Below are positions 18,491 through 27,060 of a DNA stretch of 41,528 nucleotides, one piece after another. The position numbers and the translations under genes are program-made. The first letter of the stretch is position 1, and the number at the start of each line of letters is the position of its first letter. The notes under the pieces were generated by a model. That model was not told the origin of the DNA. It was given only the letters and a program-made list of their open reading frames with translations, and made no database searches. This DNA comes from an uncultured Lachnospiraceae bacterium (GTDB taxonomy: Bacteria > Bacillota > Clostridia > Lachnospirales > Lachnospiraceae), in NCBI GenBank assembly GCA_945621435.1, contig CALZBR010000020.1, positions 1 through 41,528 of the forward strand. The letters run 5' to 3'.

Positions 18491-19291
18491 TCAATTCAAA
18501 TACACCGGTCTTGTTACCTCACTTCTTGAAGCCACACGTATGTCAAAATCTTCAGGCTTATATGGATTATCCCCCATTGCAATCTCCATTCTCACCGTTT
18601 CATACGCCAGCTCCGGAAGATTATTCTCTTTACTCAAATGTCCCAGCAGGATAGTTTTCAGATTGTCATGAAGGATTCTGCAGAGAAGTCTCCCGGAATT
18701 TTCATTGGACAGATGCCCCCTGTCCCCAAGAATCCGTTGCTTTAAATAATAGGGATAGGGACCAACCTGAAGCATATTCACATCATGATTGGCTTCCAGG
18801 AGCAGAGCGTCCATTCCTCTCAGGCACTCCACGGTATAATCATTATATACGCCAATATCCGTACACACCGCAACTCTCTTGCTTCCGTGGGAAATCCGAT
18901 ATCCAACGGGCTGTGCTGCATCATGGGAGATTTTCATGGGATTGACGGTCAGATCCTTGAGTACAAGCTTCTCATCCTCCCTTACTTCATGAAACAGCTC
19001 TGTATTCACATTCTGCAAACCGCTTGTTCTTTTCATTGCCTCAATCGTGCCGCGAGTTGCATAAATCGGAATTTCAAATTTTCTCGCAATCACTCCGAGG
19101 CCTCCGATATGATCCGTGTGTTCATGAGTGATAAAAATACCATCAACATCTCTTCCGTCAAGCTCCAGCACCCTAAGACCCGCTTCAATACGTTTGCAGC
19201 TGACTCCTGCATCAATCAATAAATGTGTCGCTTCAGATCCCACATAAATGCAGTTGCCACTGCTTCCGCTGGCTATGCTGCACAATCTCAT
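18491..19291 (-). CDS. MBL-fold metallohydrolase, WalJ/YycJ-like
   Basis: A 266-residue metallo-beta-lactamase-fold protein. Its metal site HEHTDH (56-61) and start MRLCSIASGSSGNCIYVGSE are typical of the YycJ/WalJ group. These proteins are predicted DNA or RNA exonucleases and, in some Firmicutes, belong to the walRK two-component operon and influence DNA replication and cell division. No walRK genes are present here. Instead it follows the FtsA-like gene by 2 bases, with AGAGG in that gene's last codons as ribosome site, within a polA-coaE operon. That context fits a DNA-linked role but does not prove it. Confidence 0.88.
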   Translation of the reverse strand: MRLCSIASGSSGNCIYVGSEATHLLIDAGVSCKRIEAGLRVLELDGRDVDGIFITHEHTDHIGGLGVIARKFEIPIYATRGTIEAMKRTSGLQNVNTELFHEVREDEKLVLKDLTVNPMKISHDAAQPVGYRISHGSKRVAVCTDIGVYNDYTVECLRGMDALLLEANHDVNMLQVGPYPYYLKQRILGDRGHLSNENSGRLLCRILHDNLKTILLGHLSKENNLPELAYETVRMEIAMGDNPYKPEDFDIRVASRSEVTRPVYLN

Positions 19292-19293
19292 AG

Positions 19294-21402
19294 CTATATC
19301 CTCTCATCAGTCTTATTATCTTTCCAGTAAATCTCGATCTTGTCTCCCTCACTCAAAGGCTCCATGTACTCAGCGTCTCTTCCGTTTAACTTTGTGACAA
19401 TGGTTCGCCCCTGGGAGCTCTTTAAATCGAAATTGATAAATGAAAAAACATCCACAAAAACATAACTGTCTTTTCCAAACAATACCGTCGGTGCATTGTT
19501 TACAATCACAATCATATGATCTGCATCGTCAGACTGTTCAGACTCGGGATGCTGTTCAGGCACGGGATTCTGTCCGGGCATAGAATCCTGCTCAACTACA
19601 GTTGTTTTCTCTTCTTCCTCAGGACCTTCCAGTTCTTCGTATGTAAGTTCCGCATCGGGATTCCAGCACAGGGTGAAATTCTCGTATACTCTTGTCCCTG
19701 TATTCGCCGGGATATCATTCACCGTTATTTTCCCCCCAAGCGGTACATCCATGAATTCCGCAATCTCTCTTACGGTATAATAATTCTTTACGGTAATATC
19801 ATCATTTTCCTGAATGGAATAAAACTCATTCTCCAGCTTACCGTTTACCAAAGCAGTTCTCGGCAAATCAATTCCCATATCATTCACACATACACGAAGC
19901 TTTTCCGACATTTCAGGCAGCCTTCCAAGCTCCATGGAGGCTGCTTCTCCTGCAGTGGATGTGGTTACCTGAATCCTGTCTCCGTTATGTACCTGACTGT
20001 AGATATCGGCTGTTTCCCCATTCACGCGAATCACAGCCGCTTCTCCGGGGGTTCCTCTGATAATTCTGGTTTTGCCATTGACTTTAAAGGTCAACGCCAT
20101 CCCTCTCTTCGGGAAAAGATCTTCATTGACCAATTCACATTGAACCGCCGCATCTGCAACAGTGAGTTTACCGTTATCGTACAGTTTGACATGTTTTCCG
20201 TTAAAATCAACAAAAATAAAGCTGTTACTCTGCTGATAATAGCTCAGGCAAATACCGATCGGCGTTACCATCAGGGAATCGTTTCGGGGATTCTCATTTT
20301 CAAATACAACGGACTGCATTACTTCCTGTCCGCGGATTGCCACACGCTCCGCGGGAATACCAAGCTGTCTGGCGAGGCTCTCGGTATAGCCCGGGATAAT
20401 ACCGCCTCCGCCGACAACAAACACCGCGCTGACTGCTTTATCTCCGTTCAGTTCTCTGATGCAGGAAGCTACCTGTTCTGTCATCTCATTGACATGACCT
20501 GACAGTACATCCTTTACTTCCTGCGCTGTTATCGTCTGGGGTAATCCCATAATATCAACATAATCCACAGACTCTTCCCGGTCTGCCCGGCGTTTGATAT
20601 TTTCTGCGGTATCAAAATCCACCAGACAATGCTGTACCAGTACCTCAGTCAGACTGTCCCCTGCAACAGGAATCATTCCGTAAGCAGTGATGGTTCCCTC
20701 ACGGGTAATGGAGATATCACTGGTGCCTGCTCCCACATCCACCAAAGCCATATTTAACATTCTGAACTTTTCCGGTATGGCAAGCTGAATCGCCGCAATC
20801 GGCTCCAATGTCATGTTGGCCACTTCGAGGCCCGCCTGCTCCACTGCCTTATACAAGCCGTCAACCACATCATCCGGCAGGAAAGTGGCTATCAGGTCAA
20901 TTCCGATGCTTCTCGCCTTATGAGCTTCCAGGTTTCCTATCTGATACCCGTTCAGATAATACCTCATAGGAGTATATCCCACACAGTAGAATTTCATATC
21001 CGTATCATTGCTCTTTACAAACTCATCATAGGCCACTTCTACTCCCAATGTGGAAAGACTGTATACATCCTCCGCAGTTACCTCATGGTCCTCATCAAAT
21101 TTCTGTTCGGCGTGAGTGGTAATTGTCCGAAGTACCCGACCTGCTGCAGCTATGCATACTTTTGTTAATTTACAGTTTAATTCAGACTCTAATTGCTCCT
21201 TCACATAGGTAATCGTCTGTCCCACTCTGGCAATATCATGAATCTGTCCATCCAGCATAGCTCTGGTATCATGCTCTCTGATACACTGTGCCAGAACATG
21301 AAATTTAATACCGTTGATATAGCCAACAGTTCCCACTATACTTCTGGTACCGATATCCAGACCAAATACTAGTTGTCCCTGTCCGTCTCTCATTGCCGCC
21401 AT
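19294..21402 (-). CDS. FtsA-like actin-fold ATPase with repeated C-terminal beta-grasp-like modules
   Basis: A 702-residue protein. Residues 10-385 form an FtsA/PilM-type actin fold: phosphate-1 loop GLDIGTRS, an SHS2-like insert about 137-205, phosphate-2 VDVGAGTSDIS (221-231) and adenosine motif VVGGGGIIPGY (329-339). After residue 390 the usual amphipathic membrane helix of FtsA is not seen. Instead there are repeated segments of the form VNG-x-GD-x-I-x-V (about 441-480, 519-538 and 672-692), an acidic Pro/Gln-rich linker (590-627) and no membrane segment. I infer several small ubiquitin-like (ThiS/SLBB-like) domains. It overlaps the coaE end by 13 bases and follows GGAGG. The client is unknown; it could belong to division, a pilus system or an uncharacterised filament. 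Confidence 0.8.
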   Translation of the reverse strand: MAAMRDGQGQLVFGLDIGTRSIVGTVGYINGIKFHVLAQCIREHDTRAMLDGQIHDIARVGQTITYVKEQLESELNCKLTKVCIAAAGRVLRTITTHAEQKFDEDHEVTAEDVYSLSTLGVEVAYDEFVKSNDTDMKFYCVGYTPMRYYLNGYQIGNLEAHKARSIGIDLIATFLPDDVVDGLYKAVEQAGLEVANMTLEPIAAIQLAIPEKFRMLNMALVDVGAGTSDISITREGTITAYGMIPVAGDSLTEVLVQHCLVDFDTAENIKRRADREESVDYVDIMGLPQTITAQEVKDVLSGHVNEMTEQVASCIRELNGDKAVSAVFVVGGGGIIPGYTESLARQLGIPAERVAIRGQEVMQSVVFENENPRNDSLMVTPIGICLSYYQQSNSFIFVDFNGKHVKLYDNGKLTVADAAVQCELVNEDLFPKRGMALTFKVNGKTRIIRGTPGEAAVIRVNGETADIYSQVHNGDRIQVTTSTAGEAASMELGRLPEMSEKLRVCVNDMGIDLPRTALVNGKLENEFYSIQENDDITVKNYYTVREIAEFMDVPLGGKITVNDIPANTGTRVYENFTLCWNPDAELTYEELEGPEEEEKTTVVEQDSMPGQNPVPEQHPESEQSDDADHMIVIVNNAPTVLFGKDSYVFVDVFSFINFDLKSSQGRTIVTKLNGRDAEYMEPLSEGDKIEIYWKDNKTDERI

Positions 21403-22010
21403 GTATAAGCCTCCAACTTTTTATCTATCAAACGCCAGCTGTCCTCAATAGAGCCGCTGTTGTCTATTACGAAATCACAGTTTTGTCGGAACTGCTCCTC
21501 ACTGAGCTGTTGTTCCATGATGCGATCAATCTTTTCCTCACTGTAACCTCTTGCCCTCTTCAAACGTTCTCTTCTCACAGATTCCGCGGCATAAACATAC
21601 CACATTTCATCCACCAGACCGCCATATCCGCATTCAATCAGCAAAGCCGCTTCCACAAAGAATAATTCAACTATCCCCTCGCTCCGCGCCCGTTCCAGTC
21701 TTTCCAGCAGAAAGGATCTGACAGCCGGATGGATCAAAGCGTTTACCTTCTCAAGTAAAGTGTTATTGCCAAATATTTTTTCCGCCATTTTTCCCTTGTC
21801 AATCCGTCCGTCATCTGCTATGACATCCTCGCCCAAAAGCGTAACCAGTGCGCCGTAACACTCCGTTCCGGGTTCCTTTACCAGATGTGCCACTTCATCC
21901 GCAAGATAAATCTCACAGAGATAATGTTTTCTGATATATGCAAGTATCTCTGATTTCCCGGCACCGATTCCTCCGGTAATTCCGATAAAAACCGGACTAT
22001 TTTGCTTCAT
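21390..22010 (-). CDS. coaE: Dephospho-CoA kinase
   Basis: A 206-residue P-loop kinase with GGIGAGKS (13-20), the DEVAH motif and a lid region rich in arginine. It performs the last step of coenzyme A synthesis, phosphorylating dephospho-CoA. The frame is open to 22055, but MKQNSPVFIGITGGIG at 22010 is the natural start, with GGGAG inside the last polA codons. It overlaps polA by 14 bases and the next gene by 13, so polA, coaE and the FtsA-like gene are translationally linked. The polA-coaE order is common in Firmicutes. Confidence 0.96.
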   Translation of the reverse strand: MKQNSPVFIGITGGIGAGKSEILAYIRKHYLCEIYLADEVAHLVKEPGTECYGALVTLLGEDVIADDGRIDKGKMAEKIFGNNTLLEKVNALIHPAVRSFLLERLERARSEGIVELFFVEAALLIECGYGGLVDEMWYVYAAESVRRERLKRARGYSEEKIDRIMEQQLSEEQFRQNCDFVIDNSGSIEDSWRLIDKKLEAYTWRQ

Positions 22011-24729
22011 ACCAGTTTTCTCCCGTGTGTAAATCAATCTCAAGAGTAACTGCAAGTTCCGCTGCAGCCTTCATATTTTCCGACAAAATCTTCTTTACTT
22101 CTTCTTCCTCTTCCCGAAGCGTCTCGATGACAAGTTCATCATGTACCTGCAGAATCAGCCTTGACTTTAATCCCGCTTCCCTCAAGGCTCTCCACACACG
22201 AATCATGGCTATCTTTATGATATCTGCCGCCGTTCCCTGAATGGGGGAATTCATCGCAACACGTTCGCCAAAGGAACGTTGCATGAAATTGGAAGATGAC
22301 AATTCCGGTATGGGTCTTCTTCTTCCGAACATGGTTGTGGAGTAACCACTCTTCTTTGCTTCCTCTACCAGGCTGTCTATAAATGCTTTAACTTTGGGAT
22401 AAGTAGCAAAATACTGTTCGATATATTCCGCCGCCTCTTTACGACTGATACTCAGATCCTGACTGAGTCCAAAGGAACTGATGCCGTAAACAATACCGAA
22501 ATTAACAGCCTTCGCATTACGTCTCTGCAAATCGGTTACCTCCTCAAAAGGAGTGTGAAACACCTTGGAGGCAGTTATTCTGTGAATATCCTGCTCTTCC
22601 TTATATGCCTCGATCAATTGTTCATCACCTGACATATGAGCCAATACTCTGAGTTCAATCTGGGAATAATCTGCATCCATGAACTCATATCCTTCTGCCG
22701 GTACAAACACCTTACGTATCCGTCTTCCCAATTCCATTCTCATGGGAATATTCTGCAGATTGGGTTCCGTGGAACTGATTCGACCGGTTGCGGTAATCGT
22801 TTGGTTAAAATTGGTGTGAATTCTTCTGTCTTCCCCTATATAATTAGCCAATCCATCCGCATAGGTGGATTTGAGCTTTGTTAGCCCCCTGTATTCCAAG
22901 ATATCTTTTACAATAGGGGTATCTTCTGCCAGCTTCTCCAACACATCCGCCGCGGTGGAATATCCTGTTTTCGTCTTTTTACCACCGGGCAGATTCATTT
23001 TTTCAAAAAGAATCTCTCCTAATTGTTTGGGGGAATTGATATTGAACTCTGTTCCAGCCTGCTCATGAATGGAATGCTCCAATTCCTGAATCCTTGTCAC
23101 CAGAGCATCTCCGTACTCCTTAAGCTCCTGTCTGCGCACTTCCACGCCAATGCGTTCCATATCATAAAGCACCTGTGAAAGTGGCATTTCTATCTCTCTC
23201 ATCAGCCGGTCCATGCCGGCATCCTTGAGCTTATTCTGTAAAACCTCCGCTGCCGCACGAGACACATATGCCGCATAACAGCAATAGGTTGCAAACTTCT
23301 CCGGAAACTGTTTTGCCGCCTCTCCCATGCTTAACTTACCGAAGCTCTCTGTTTTTCCGGGAATCATCAGCCCCAAATGTTCAGATGCAATCGTCTCGAA
23401 ATCATAATCGTTTTTTAAAGGATTTAAGAGGTAAGCTCCAATCAAAACGTCAAAATAACGTTCTGTGGATTCCCGTTCCAAAAATCCATACATTCTTTTG
23501 ATATCAAATGCTGCAATCTTCACTCTGCACGAAAGATTTTGCAACAATGTTTTCAATTCATAAGCATCGGCCTTTCCCTTATCCTCCATAGAATCGAACA
23601 GGGAAAGCTGTTCATTCTCCTGATTCTTCACACTCAAAAAACAGGTTTCATGATCCGGAAATGCCACTGCAATACCGCACAATCCCGCTGTCTCATCCGA
23701 CCATCTTTTTCCTTTGATATCATCCAGTGCCGTATAGATACCGACGGTATCTTCTTCTTTTATTTTATTCAGCCTGTTTTTTAATTCTCCGATACTATCC
23801 AGGACAACAAAAGACTTTTCGATATCATCATTCCTGTTCGTTGTATCAGACTCCTGAAAACGAGCAAGCATATTCTTGAATTCCAGCTGTTTGAACATCT
23901 GATATGCCTCAGGTGTAAAAAATCCGTCCGCCCTCGCCTTCCCGTAATCCAGATCAATGTCACAATCAATCTTAATGGTCGCAAGAACCTTACTCAAATC
24001 AGCAAGCTCTCTGTTTTCTGTCAGGGATTCCCGAATGCTCTTTTTGCTGATTTCCTCAAGGTGGGCATAGATATTCTCCAGGGAACCAAACTGTACCATC
24101 AGCTCCGTAGCCGTCTTCTGTCCCACCTTGGGCACACCGGGAATATTATCTGCCGTGTCCCCCATCAGCGCTTTTAAATCAATAAACTGTAACGGTGTTA
24201 CCTGATAAGTGTTCTGTACATCCTGAGGATAATAATCCTCTACCTCCGTTCTGCCCATCTTGGTTTTCGGGATTCTGATCTTGATATGTTCATCCGCAAT
24301 CTGCAACAAATCCCTGTCTCCTGAAACAAGAGATACCTCCATTCCCCTGCTCTGGGACTTTTTTGCCAGGGTACCGAGAATATCGTCCGCTTCCAACCCG
24401 GGGCATTCCATAATGACCACCCCCATTGCCTGCAAAACCTCTTTCATGACAGGTACCTGCTGACGCAGTTCCTCCGGCATAGGCTTTCTGGTTCCCTTAT
24501 AGGCCTCAAACATCTTGTGCCGGAAGGTGGGAACAGGAACATCAAAGGCGACAGCAAGATAGTCCGGTGTTTCCTCATCCAATATTTTAAACATGATATT
24601 CAGGAAGCCATAGATGGCATTGGTATGCAGTCCCTGGGCATTGGTAAGATCCGGGACGCCATAGAACGCCCGATTCAAAATACTGTGTCCGTCTATCAAA
24701 ACAAGTTTATCGACCTTATTCATACCCAC
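21997..24729 (-). CDS. polA: DNA polymerase I, proofreading domain degenerate
   Basis: A 910-residue family A polymerase. An N-terminal 5' nuclease (about 1-300: LVLIDGHSILNRAFYG, PGLEADDILGT) is followed by a 3'-5' exonuclease-like region and the polymerase domain with motif A DADYSQIELRVLAHMSGD, motif B RRNAKAVNFGIVYG and motif C LQVHDELVIE. In the middle region the DxE of exonuclease motif I is absent (IYTALDD) and the YxxxD of motif III is lost, so proofreading is probably dead, as in B. subtilis and Taq. It serves gap filling and Okazaki fragment maturation. The start is GTG at 24729, or ATG two codons later. It lies 48 bases after the zinc-finger gene. Confidence 0.97.
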   Translation of the reverse strand: MGMNKVDKLVLIDGHSILNRAFYGVPDLTNAQGLHTNAIYGFLNIMFKILDEETPDYLAVAFDVPVPTFRHKMFEAYKGTRKPMPEELRQQVPVMKEVLQAMGVVIMECPGLEADDILGTLAKKSQSRGMEVSLVSGDRDLLQIADEHIKIRIPKTKMGRTEVEDYYPQDVQNTYQVTPLQFIDLKALMGDTADNIPGVPKVGQKTATELMVQFGSLENIYAHLEEISKKSIRESLTENRELADLSKVLATIKIDCDIDLDYGKARADGFFTPEAYQMFKQLEFKNMLARFQESDTTNRNDDIEKSFVVLDSIGELKNRLNKIKEEDTVGIYTALDDIKGKRWSDETAGLCGIAVAFPDHETCFLSVKNQENEQLSLFDSMEDKGKADAYELKTLLQNLSCRVKIAAFDIKRMYGFLERESTERYFDVLIGAYLLNPLKNDYDFETIASEHLGLMIPGKTESFGKLSMGEAAKQFPEKFATYCCYAAYVSRAAAEVLQNKLKDAGMDRLMREIEMPLSQVLYDMERIGVEVRRQELKEYGDALVTRIQELEHSIHEQAGTEFNINSPKQLGEILFEKMNLPGGKKTKTGYSTAADVLEKLAEDTPIVKDILEYRGLTKLKSTYADGLANYIGEDRRIHTNFNQTITATGRISSTEPNLQNIPMRMELGRRIRKVFVPAEGYEFMDADYSQIELRVLAHMSGDEQLIEAYKEEQDIHRITASKVFHTPFEEVTDLQRRNAKAVNFGIVYGISSFGLSQDLSISRKEAAEYIEQYFATYPKVKAFIDSLVEEAKKSGYSTTMFGRRRPIPELSSSNFMQRSFGERVAMNSPIQGTAADIIKIAMIRVWRALREAGLKSRLILQVHDELVIETLREEEEEVKKILSENMKAAAELAVTLEIDLHTGENWYEAK

Positions 24730-24777
24730 GAATCCAACCTTTACCCTATCTTCTCCGGTTAATAACCGTTTGCTGTC

Positions 24778-25098
24778 TTATAACATCAAATAAACAGTAA
24801 TCCCAATAAATATGCACATGGCGATGATCTCAAGAATCTGACCGGCAGTAGCAAACCTGCCATAGATTCTCACCTGCCTTTTTGACTCATCAAATCTCTG
24901 GTTGAGCTCCCCCTGCAAATCAAAAGTATTCCCGTTTTCCAATTGCTGAATACCTTCCGTTACAAGGAACTGGATCACGAGCTCCTCCTTACAGTCAGGA
25001 CATTGTTCCATGTGTTCAAGGAAGCTCTTCAGCTTGAAATAATCCAGCTTCTTTAAAATATAGCCAGGAATCAGTCTCTCGAATTCCTTGCAATTCAT
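24778..25098 (-). CDS. Small zinc-finger membrane protein (anti-sigma-like, zf-HC2 type)
   Basis: A 106-residue protein. The N-terminal part has Cys3 and the HMEQCPDC cluster (His29, Cys33, Cys36), the full CHCC pattern of the zinc-binding anti-sigma domain. The last 21 residues (about 86-106) form one membrane segment that ends the protein, so there is no external sensor domain. By family it could bind a sigma factor or another cytoplasmic partner at the membrane. No sigma gene is adjacent. Its ATG overlaps the metY stop as ATGA, with GGAG 8 bases upstream, so the two are translationally coupled. It precedes polA by 48 bases. The function is unknown. Confidence 0.8.
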   Translation of the reverse strand: MNCKEFERLIPGYILKKLDYFKLKSFLEHMEQCPDCKEELVIQFLVTEGIQQLENGNTFDLQGELNQRFDESKRQVRIYGRFATAGQILEIIAMCIFIGITVYLML

Positions 25099-26372
25099 AA
25101 GCACTTCTCCAGTGCCTGTGCAATATCTGCGATCAAGTCCTCTTTGTCCTCGATACCACAGCTGATACGAATCAGTTCAGCAGGTACTCCGGCTGCCTTC
25201 AGCTGCTCATCTGTCATCTGGCGGTGGGTGCTGGACGCAGGATTCAGACAACAGGTACGGGCATCTGCCACATGTGTTTCAATCGCTGCAATCTTCAGGT
25301 TCTTCATAAAGGTGCTGGCAGCCTCTCTGCCTCCCTTCAGACCGAAGGAGATGACACCACAGCTTCCCTTCGGCAGGTACTTTTGTGCCATAGGATAGTA
25401 TTTGTCCCCGGGAAGGCTGCAATAATTTACATATGCCACCTTCTCATGCCCGGAAAGAAACTCAGCGACTGCATAAGCATTCTCACAGTGCTGTCTGACT
25501 CTGACATGCAGGCTCTCCAGACCCAAATTCAGGATAAATGCATGCTGAGGGCTCTGAATGGAACCAAAGTCTCTCATCAGCTGAACGGTACACTTCGTAA
25601 TAAAAGCACCCTCTTTCCCGAACTTCTCCGCATAGGTTACTCCATGATAGCTCTCATCCGGAGTGCAAAGACCGGGATACTTATCTGCATGGGCCATCCA
25701 GTCAAACTTACCGCTGTCTACGATAGCTCCGCCCACAGCCGCACCATGACCGTCCATGTATTTTGTGGTGGAATGAGTTACGATATCAGCGCCCCACTCA
25801 AAGGGTCTGCAGTTAATCGGAGTGGCAAAAGTATTATCCACAATCAGCGGCACCCCGTGTGCATGGGCACACTTTGCAAACTTTTCAATATCAAGCACGG
25901 TAAGTGCAGGATTCGCAATGGTCTCTCCAAACATAGCCTTGGTATTCTCACGAAAGGCGGCATTCAATTCCTCCTCAGACGCATCGGGATTCACAAAGGT
26001 CACGTCAATCCCCATTCTCTTCATGGTCACGGCAATCAGGTTAAAGGTACCGCCGTAAATAGTGCTGGACGCAACGATATGATCCCCACAACTGCAGATA
26101 TTGAACAGCGCATAGAAATTGGCAGCCTGTCCGCTGCTGGTCAGCATCGCTGCCGTTCCTCCCTCAAGCTGTGCAATCTTTGCAGCCACATAATCATTCG
26201 TGGGATTCTGGAGTCTGGTATAAAAATAACCGCTTGCCTCAAGATCAAACAGCTTTCCCATATCTTCACTGGTATCGTATTTAAACGTTGTGCTCTGAAT
26301 AATGGGAATCTGTCTGGGTTCTCCGTTTCCCGGTGTATATCCTCCCTGTACGCATACGCTGTCAAGTTTCAT
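25095..26372 (-). CDS. metY: O-acetylhomoserine aminocarboxypropyltransferase/sulfhydrylase
   Basis: A 425-residue PLP enzyme of the Cys/Met metabolism family. It has the PLP lysine in THSTTKYMDGHG (Lys204), the SSGQAANFYAL loop and YTRLQNPTND near residue 51. The long form (about 425 residues rather than 380) points to the MetY type, which makes homocysteine from O-acetylhomoserine and sulfide. The start follows TTAGGATAAA. A good promoter lies at 26441-26469 with a leader of about 60 bases. I looked for, and did not see, a SAM riboswitch or T-box there. It heads a transcript that continues into the zinc-finger gene and polA. Confidence 0.94.
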   Translation of the reverse strand: MKLDSVCVQGGYTPGNGEPRQIPIIQSTTFKYDTSEDMGKLFDLEASGYFYTRLQNPTNDYVAAKIAQLEGGTAAMLTSSGQAANFYALFNICSCGDHIVASSTIYGGTFNLIAVTMKRMGIDVTFVNPDASEEELNAAFRENTKAMFGETIANPALTVLDIEKFAKCAHAHGVPLIVDNTFATPINCRPFEWGADIVTHSTTKYMDGHGAAVGGAIVDSGKFDWMAHADKYPGLCTPDESYHGVTYAEKFGKEGAFITKCTVQLMRDFGSIQSPQHAFILNLGLESLHVRVRQHCENAYAVAEFLSGHEKVAYVNYCSLPGDKYYPMAQKYLPKGSCGVISFGLKGGREAASTFMKNLKIAAIETHVADARTCCLNPASSTHRQMTDEQLKAAGVPAELIRISCGIEDKEDLIADIAQALEKCL

Positions 26373-26440
26373 TTTATCCTAACCTTTCCGACGGTTTTAT
26401 TGCTTCCGCCATTCGTTTTTTCGTATATAAAACCATAATA

Positions 26441-26469
26441 AGTATACACATTTTCCCAAAGAAATTCAA
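26441..26469 (-). promoter_or_regulatory. Sigma-A promoter of metY operon
   Basis: TTGAAT (26464-26469), 17 bases, TATACT (26441-26446). The -35 box begins 2 bases after the stop codon of the upstream orphan gene. Confidence 0.85.
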
Positions 26470-26470
26470 C

Positions 26471-26866
26471 TCAAAATAAGAAAACAAATGATATCAGAAA
26501 CTCTCCTGCAGCGGCAATCGCATCTATTCGTTCCCGCTCCCCCCGTTCCTTTAATCTCAGTAGCTGAAATATCATATTCTGTAAGGTAGAAAGCACTACA
26601 CACAATGCTCCCAACTTACAAACAGCCATGAAATACACTGCAACCAACACCATAATACAGCATAATTCATTGGTTACATGCATATCCATCCTGCCGTTAA
26701 CATCCACCAGATGGGCTTCTCTCTCATAGATCAGATTCCAGACCACCTGCGCATATATATGAAAAAAGGCTGTAAAAGAGATTCCGAAACATACATACAT
26801 CATACCTGTCCATTGTATACTGCCTGTCAAAAAACCGAATGCGTTGATAATGGTACAAACCCGCAT
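26471..26866 (-). CDS. Orphan small membrane protein
   Basis: A 131-residue protein that I do not recognise. It has hydrophobic stretches at about 21-42, 67-92 and 115-131, and a possible first one at 4-18. A charged loop (about 46-62) and a basic/acidic segment RLKERGERERID (104-115) separate them. Eight cysteines are scattered, mostly within membrane segments. The gene looks real: it has a near-ideal AGGAGG ribosome site 6 bases before the ATG and a perfect-consensus promoter at 26917-26945. It stands alone, between the terminator of the aldolase gene and the metY promoter. Function and ligand are unknown. Confidence 0.75.
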   Translation of the reverse strand: MRVCTIINAFGFLTGSIQWTGMMYVCFGISFTAFFHIYAQVVWNLIYEREAHLVDVNGRMDMHVTNELCCIMVLVAVYFMAVCKLGALCVVLSTLQNMIFQLLRLKERGERERIDAIAAAGEFLISFVFLF

Positions 26867-26906
26867 AATACACCTCCTGTAATCGGATACAAATAATTTA
26901 TCAGTT

Positions 26907-26920
26907 TAATGAATTCATTA
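26907..26920. promoter_or_regulatory. Candidate operator: 14-bp perfect palindrome
   Basis: TAATGAATTCATTA is a perfect inverted repeat overlapping the -10 box (26917-26922) and the predicted transcription start of the orphan membrane protein. A repressor bound here would block the promoter. No regulator gene lies beside it. Confidence 0.45.
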
Positions 26921-26945
26921 TAATTGTCAAAATATGGACTGTCAA
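26917..26945 (-). promoter_or_regulatory. Perfect-consensus sigma-A promoter of the orphan membrane gene
   Basis: TTGACA (26940-26945), 17 bases, TATAAT (26917-26922). A second TTGACA-like box lies inside the spacer. Confidence 0.9.
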
Positions 26946-26977
26946 TGAAACGAAGCCGCTCCTTTATTCCGGAAAGC

Positions 26978-27009
26978 AAAAAAAATGGGAGAAAACAATC
27001 GTTCCTCCC
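26978..27009 (-). terminator. Intrinsic terminator after the aldolase gene
   Basis: The minus strand has GGGAG and CTCCC (26987-26991 and 27005-27009) with extra A-T pairs toward the loop, followed by A and eight T residues. Confidence 0.8.
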
Positions 27010-27060
27010 GTTAATCTCACTCTTTATCTCATGGAATATACCATGTTCCCGATTCTATGG

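Noticed and set aside
19516..20502. A 328-codon plus-strand open frame opposite the FtsA-like gene
   Set aside because: Shadow of a gene with complete ATPase motifs; no motifs or ribosome site of its own.
24756..24768. CGGTTA-A-TAACCG palindrome before polA as an operator or terminator
   Set aside because: It is short, has a one-base loop and no T-run, and lies within a 48-base operon gap without a promoter.
25224..26438. A 404-codon plus-strand open frame opposite metY
   Set aside because: It is antisense to a clear PLP enzyme, has no family motifs and no ribosome site, and has the odd composition of a shadow frame.
26373..26440. SAM riboswitch or T-box ahead of metY
   Set aside because: The leader is only about 60 bases and shows none of the conserved helices or T-box sequence.
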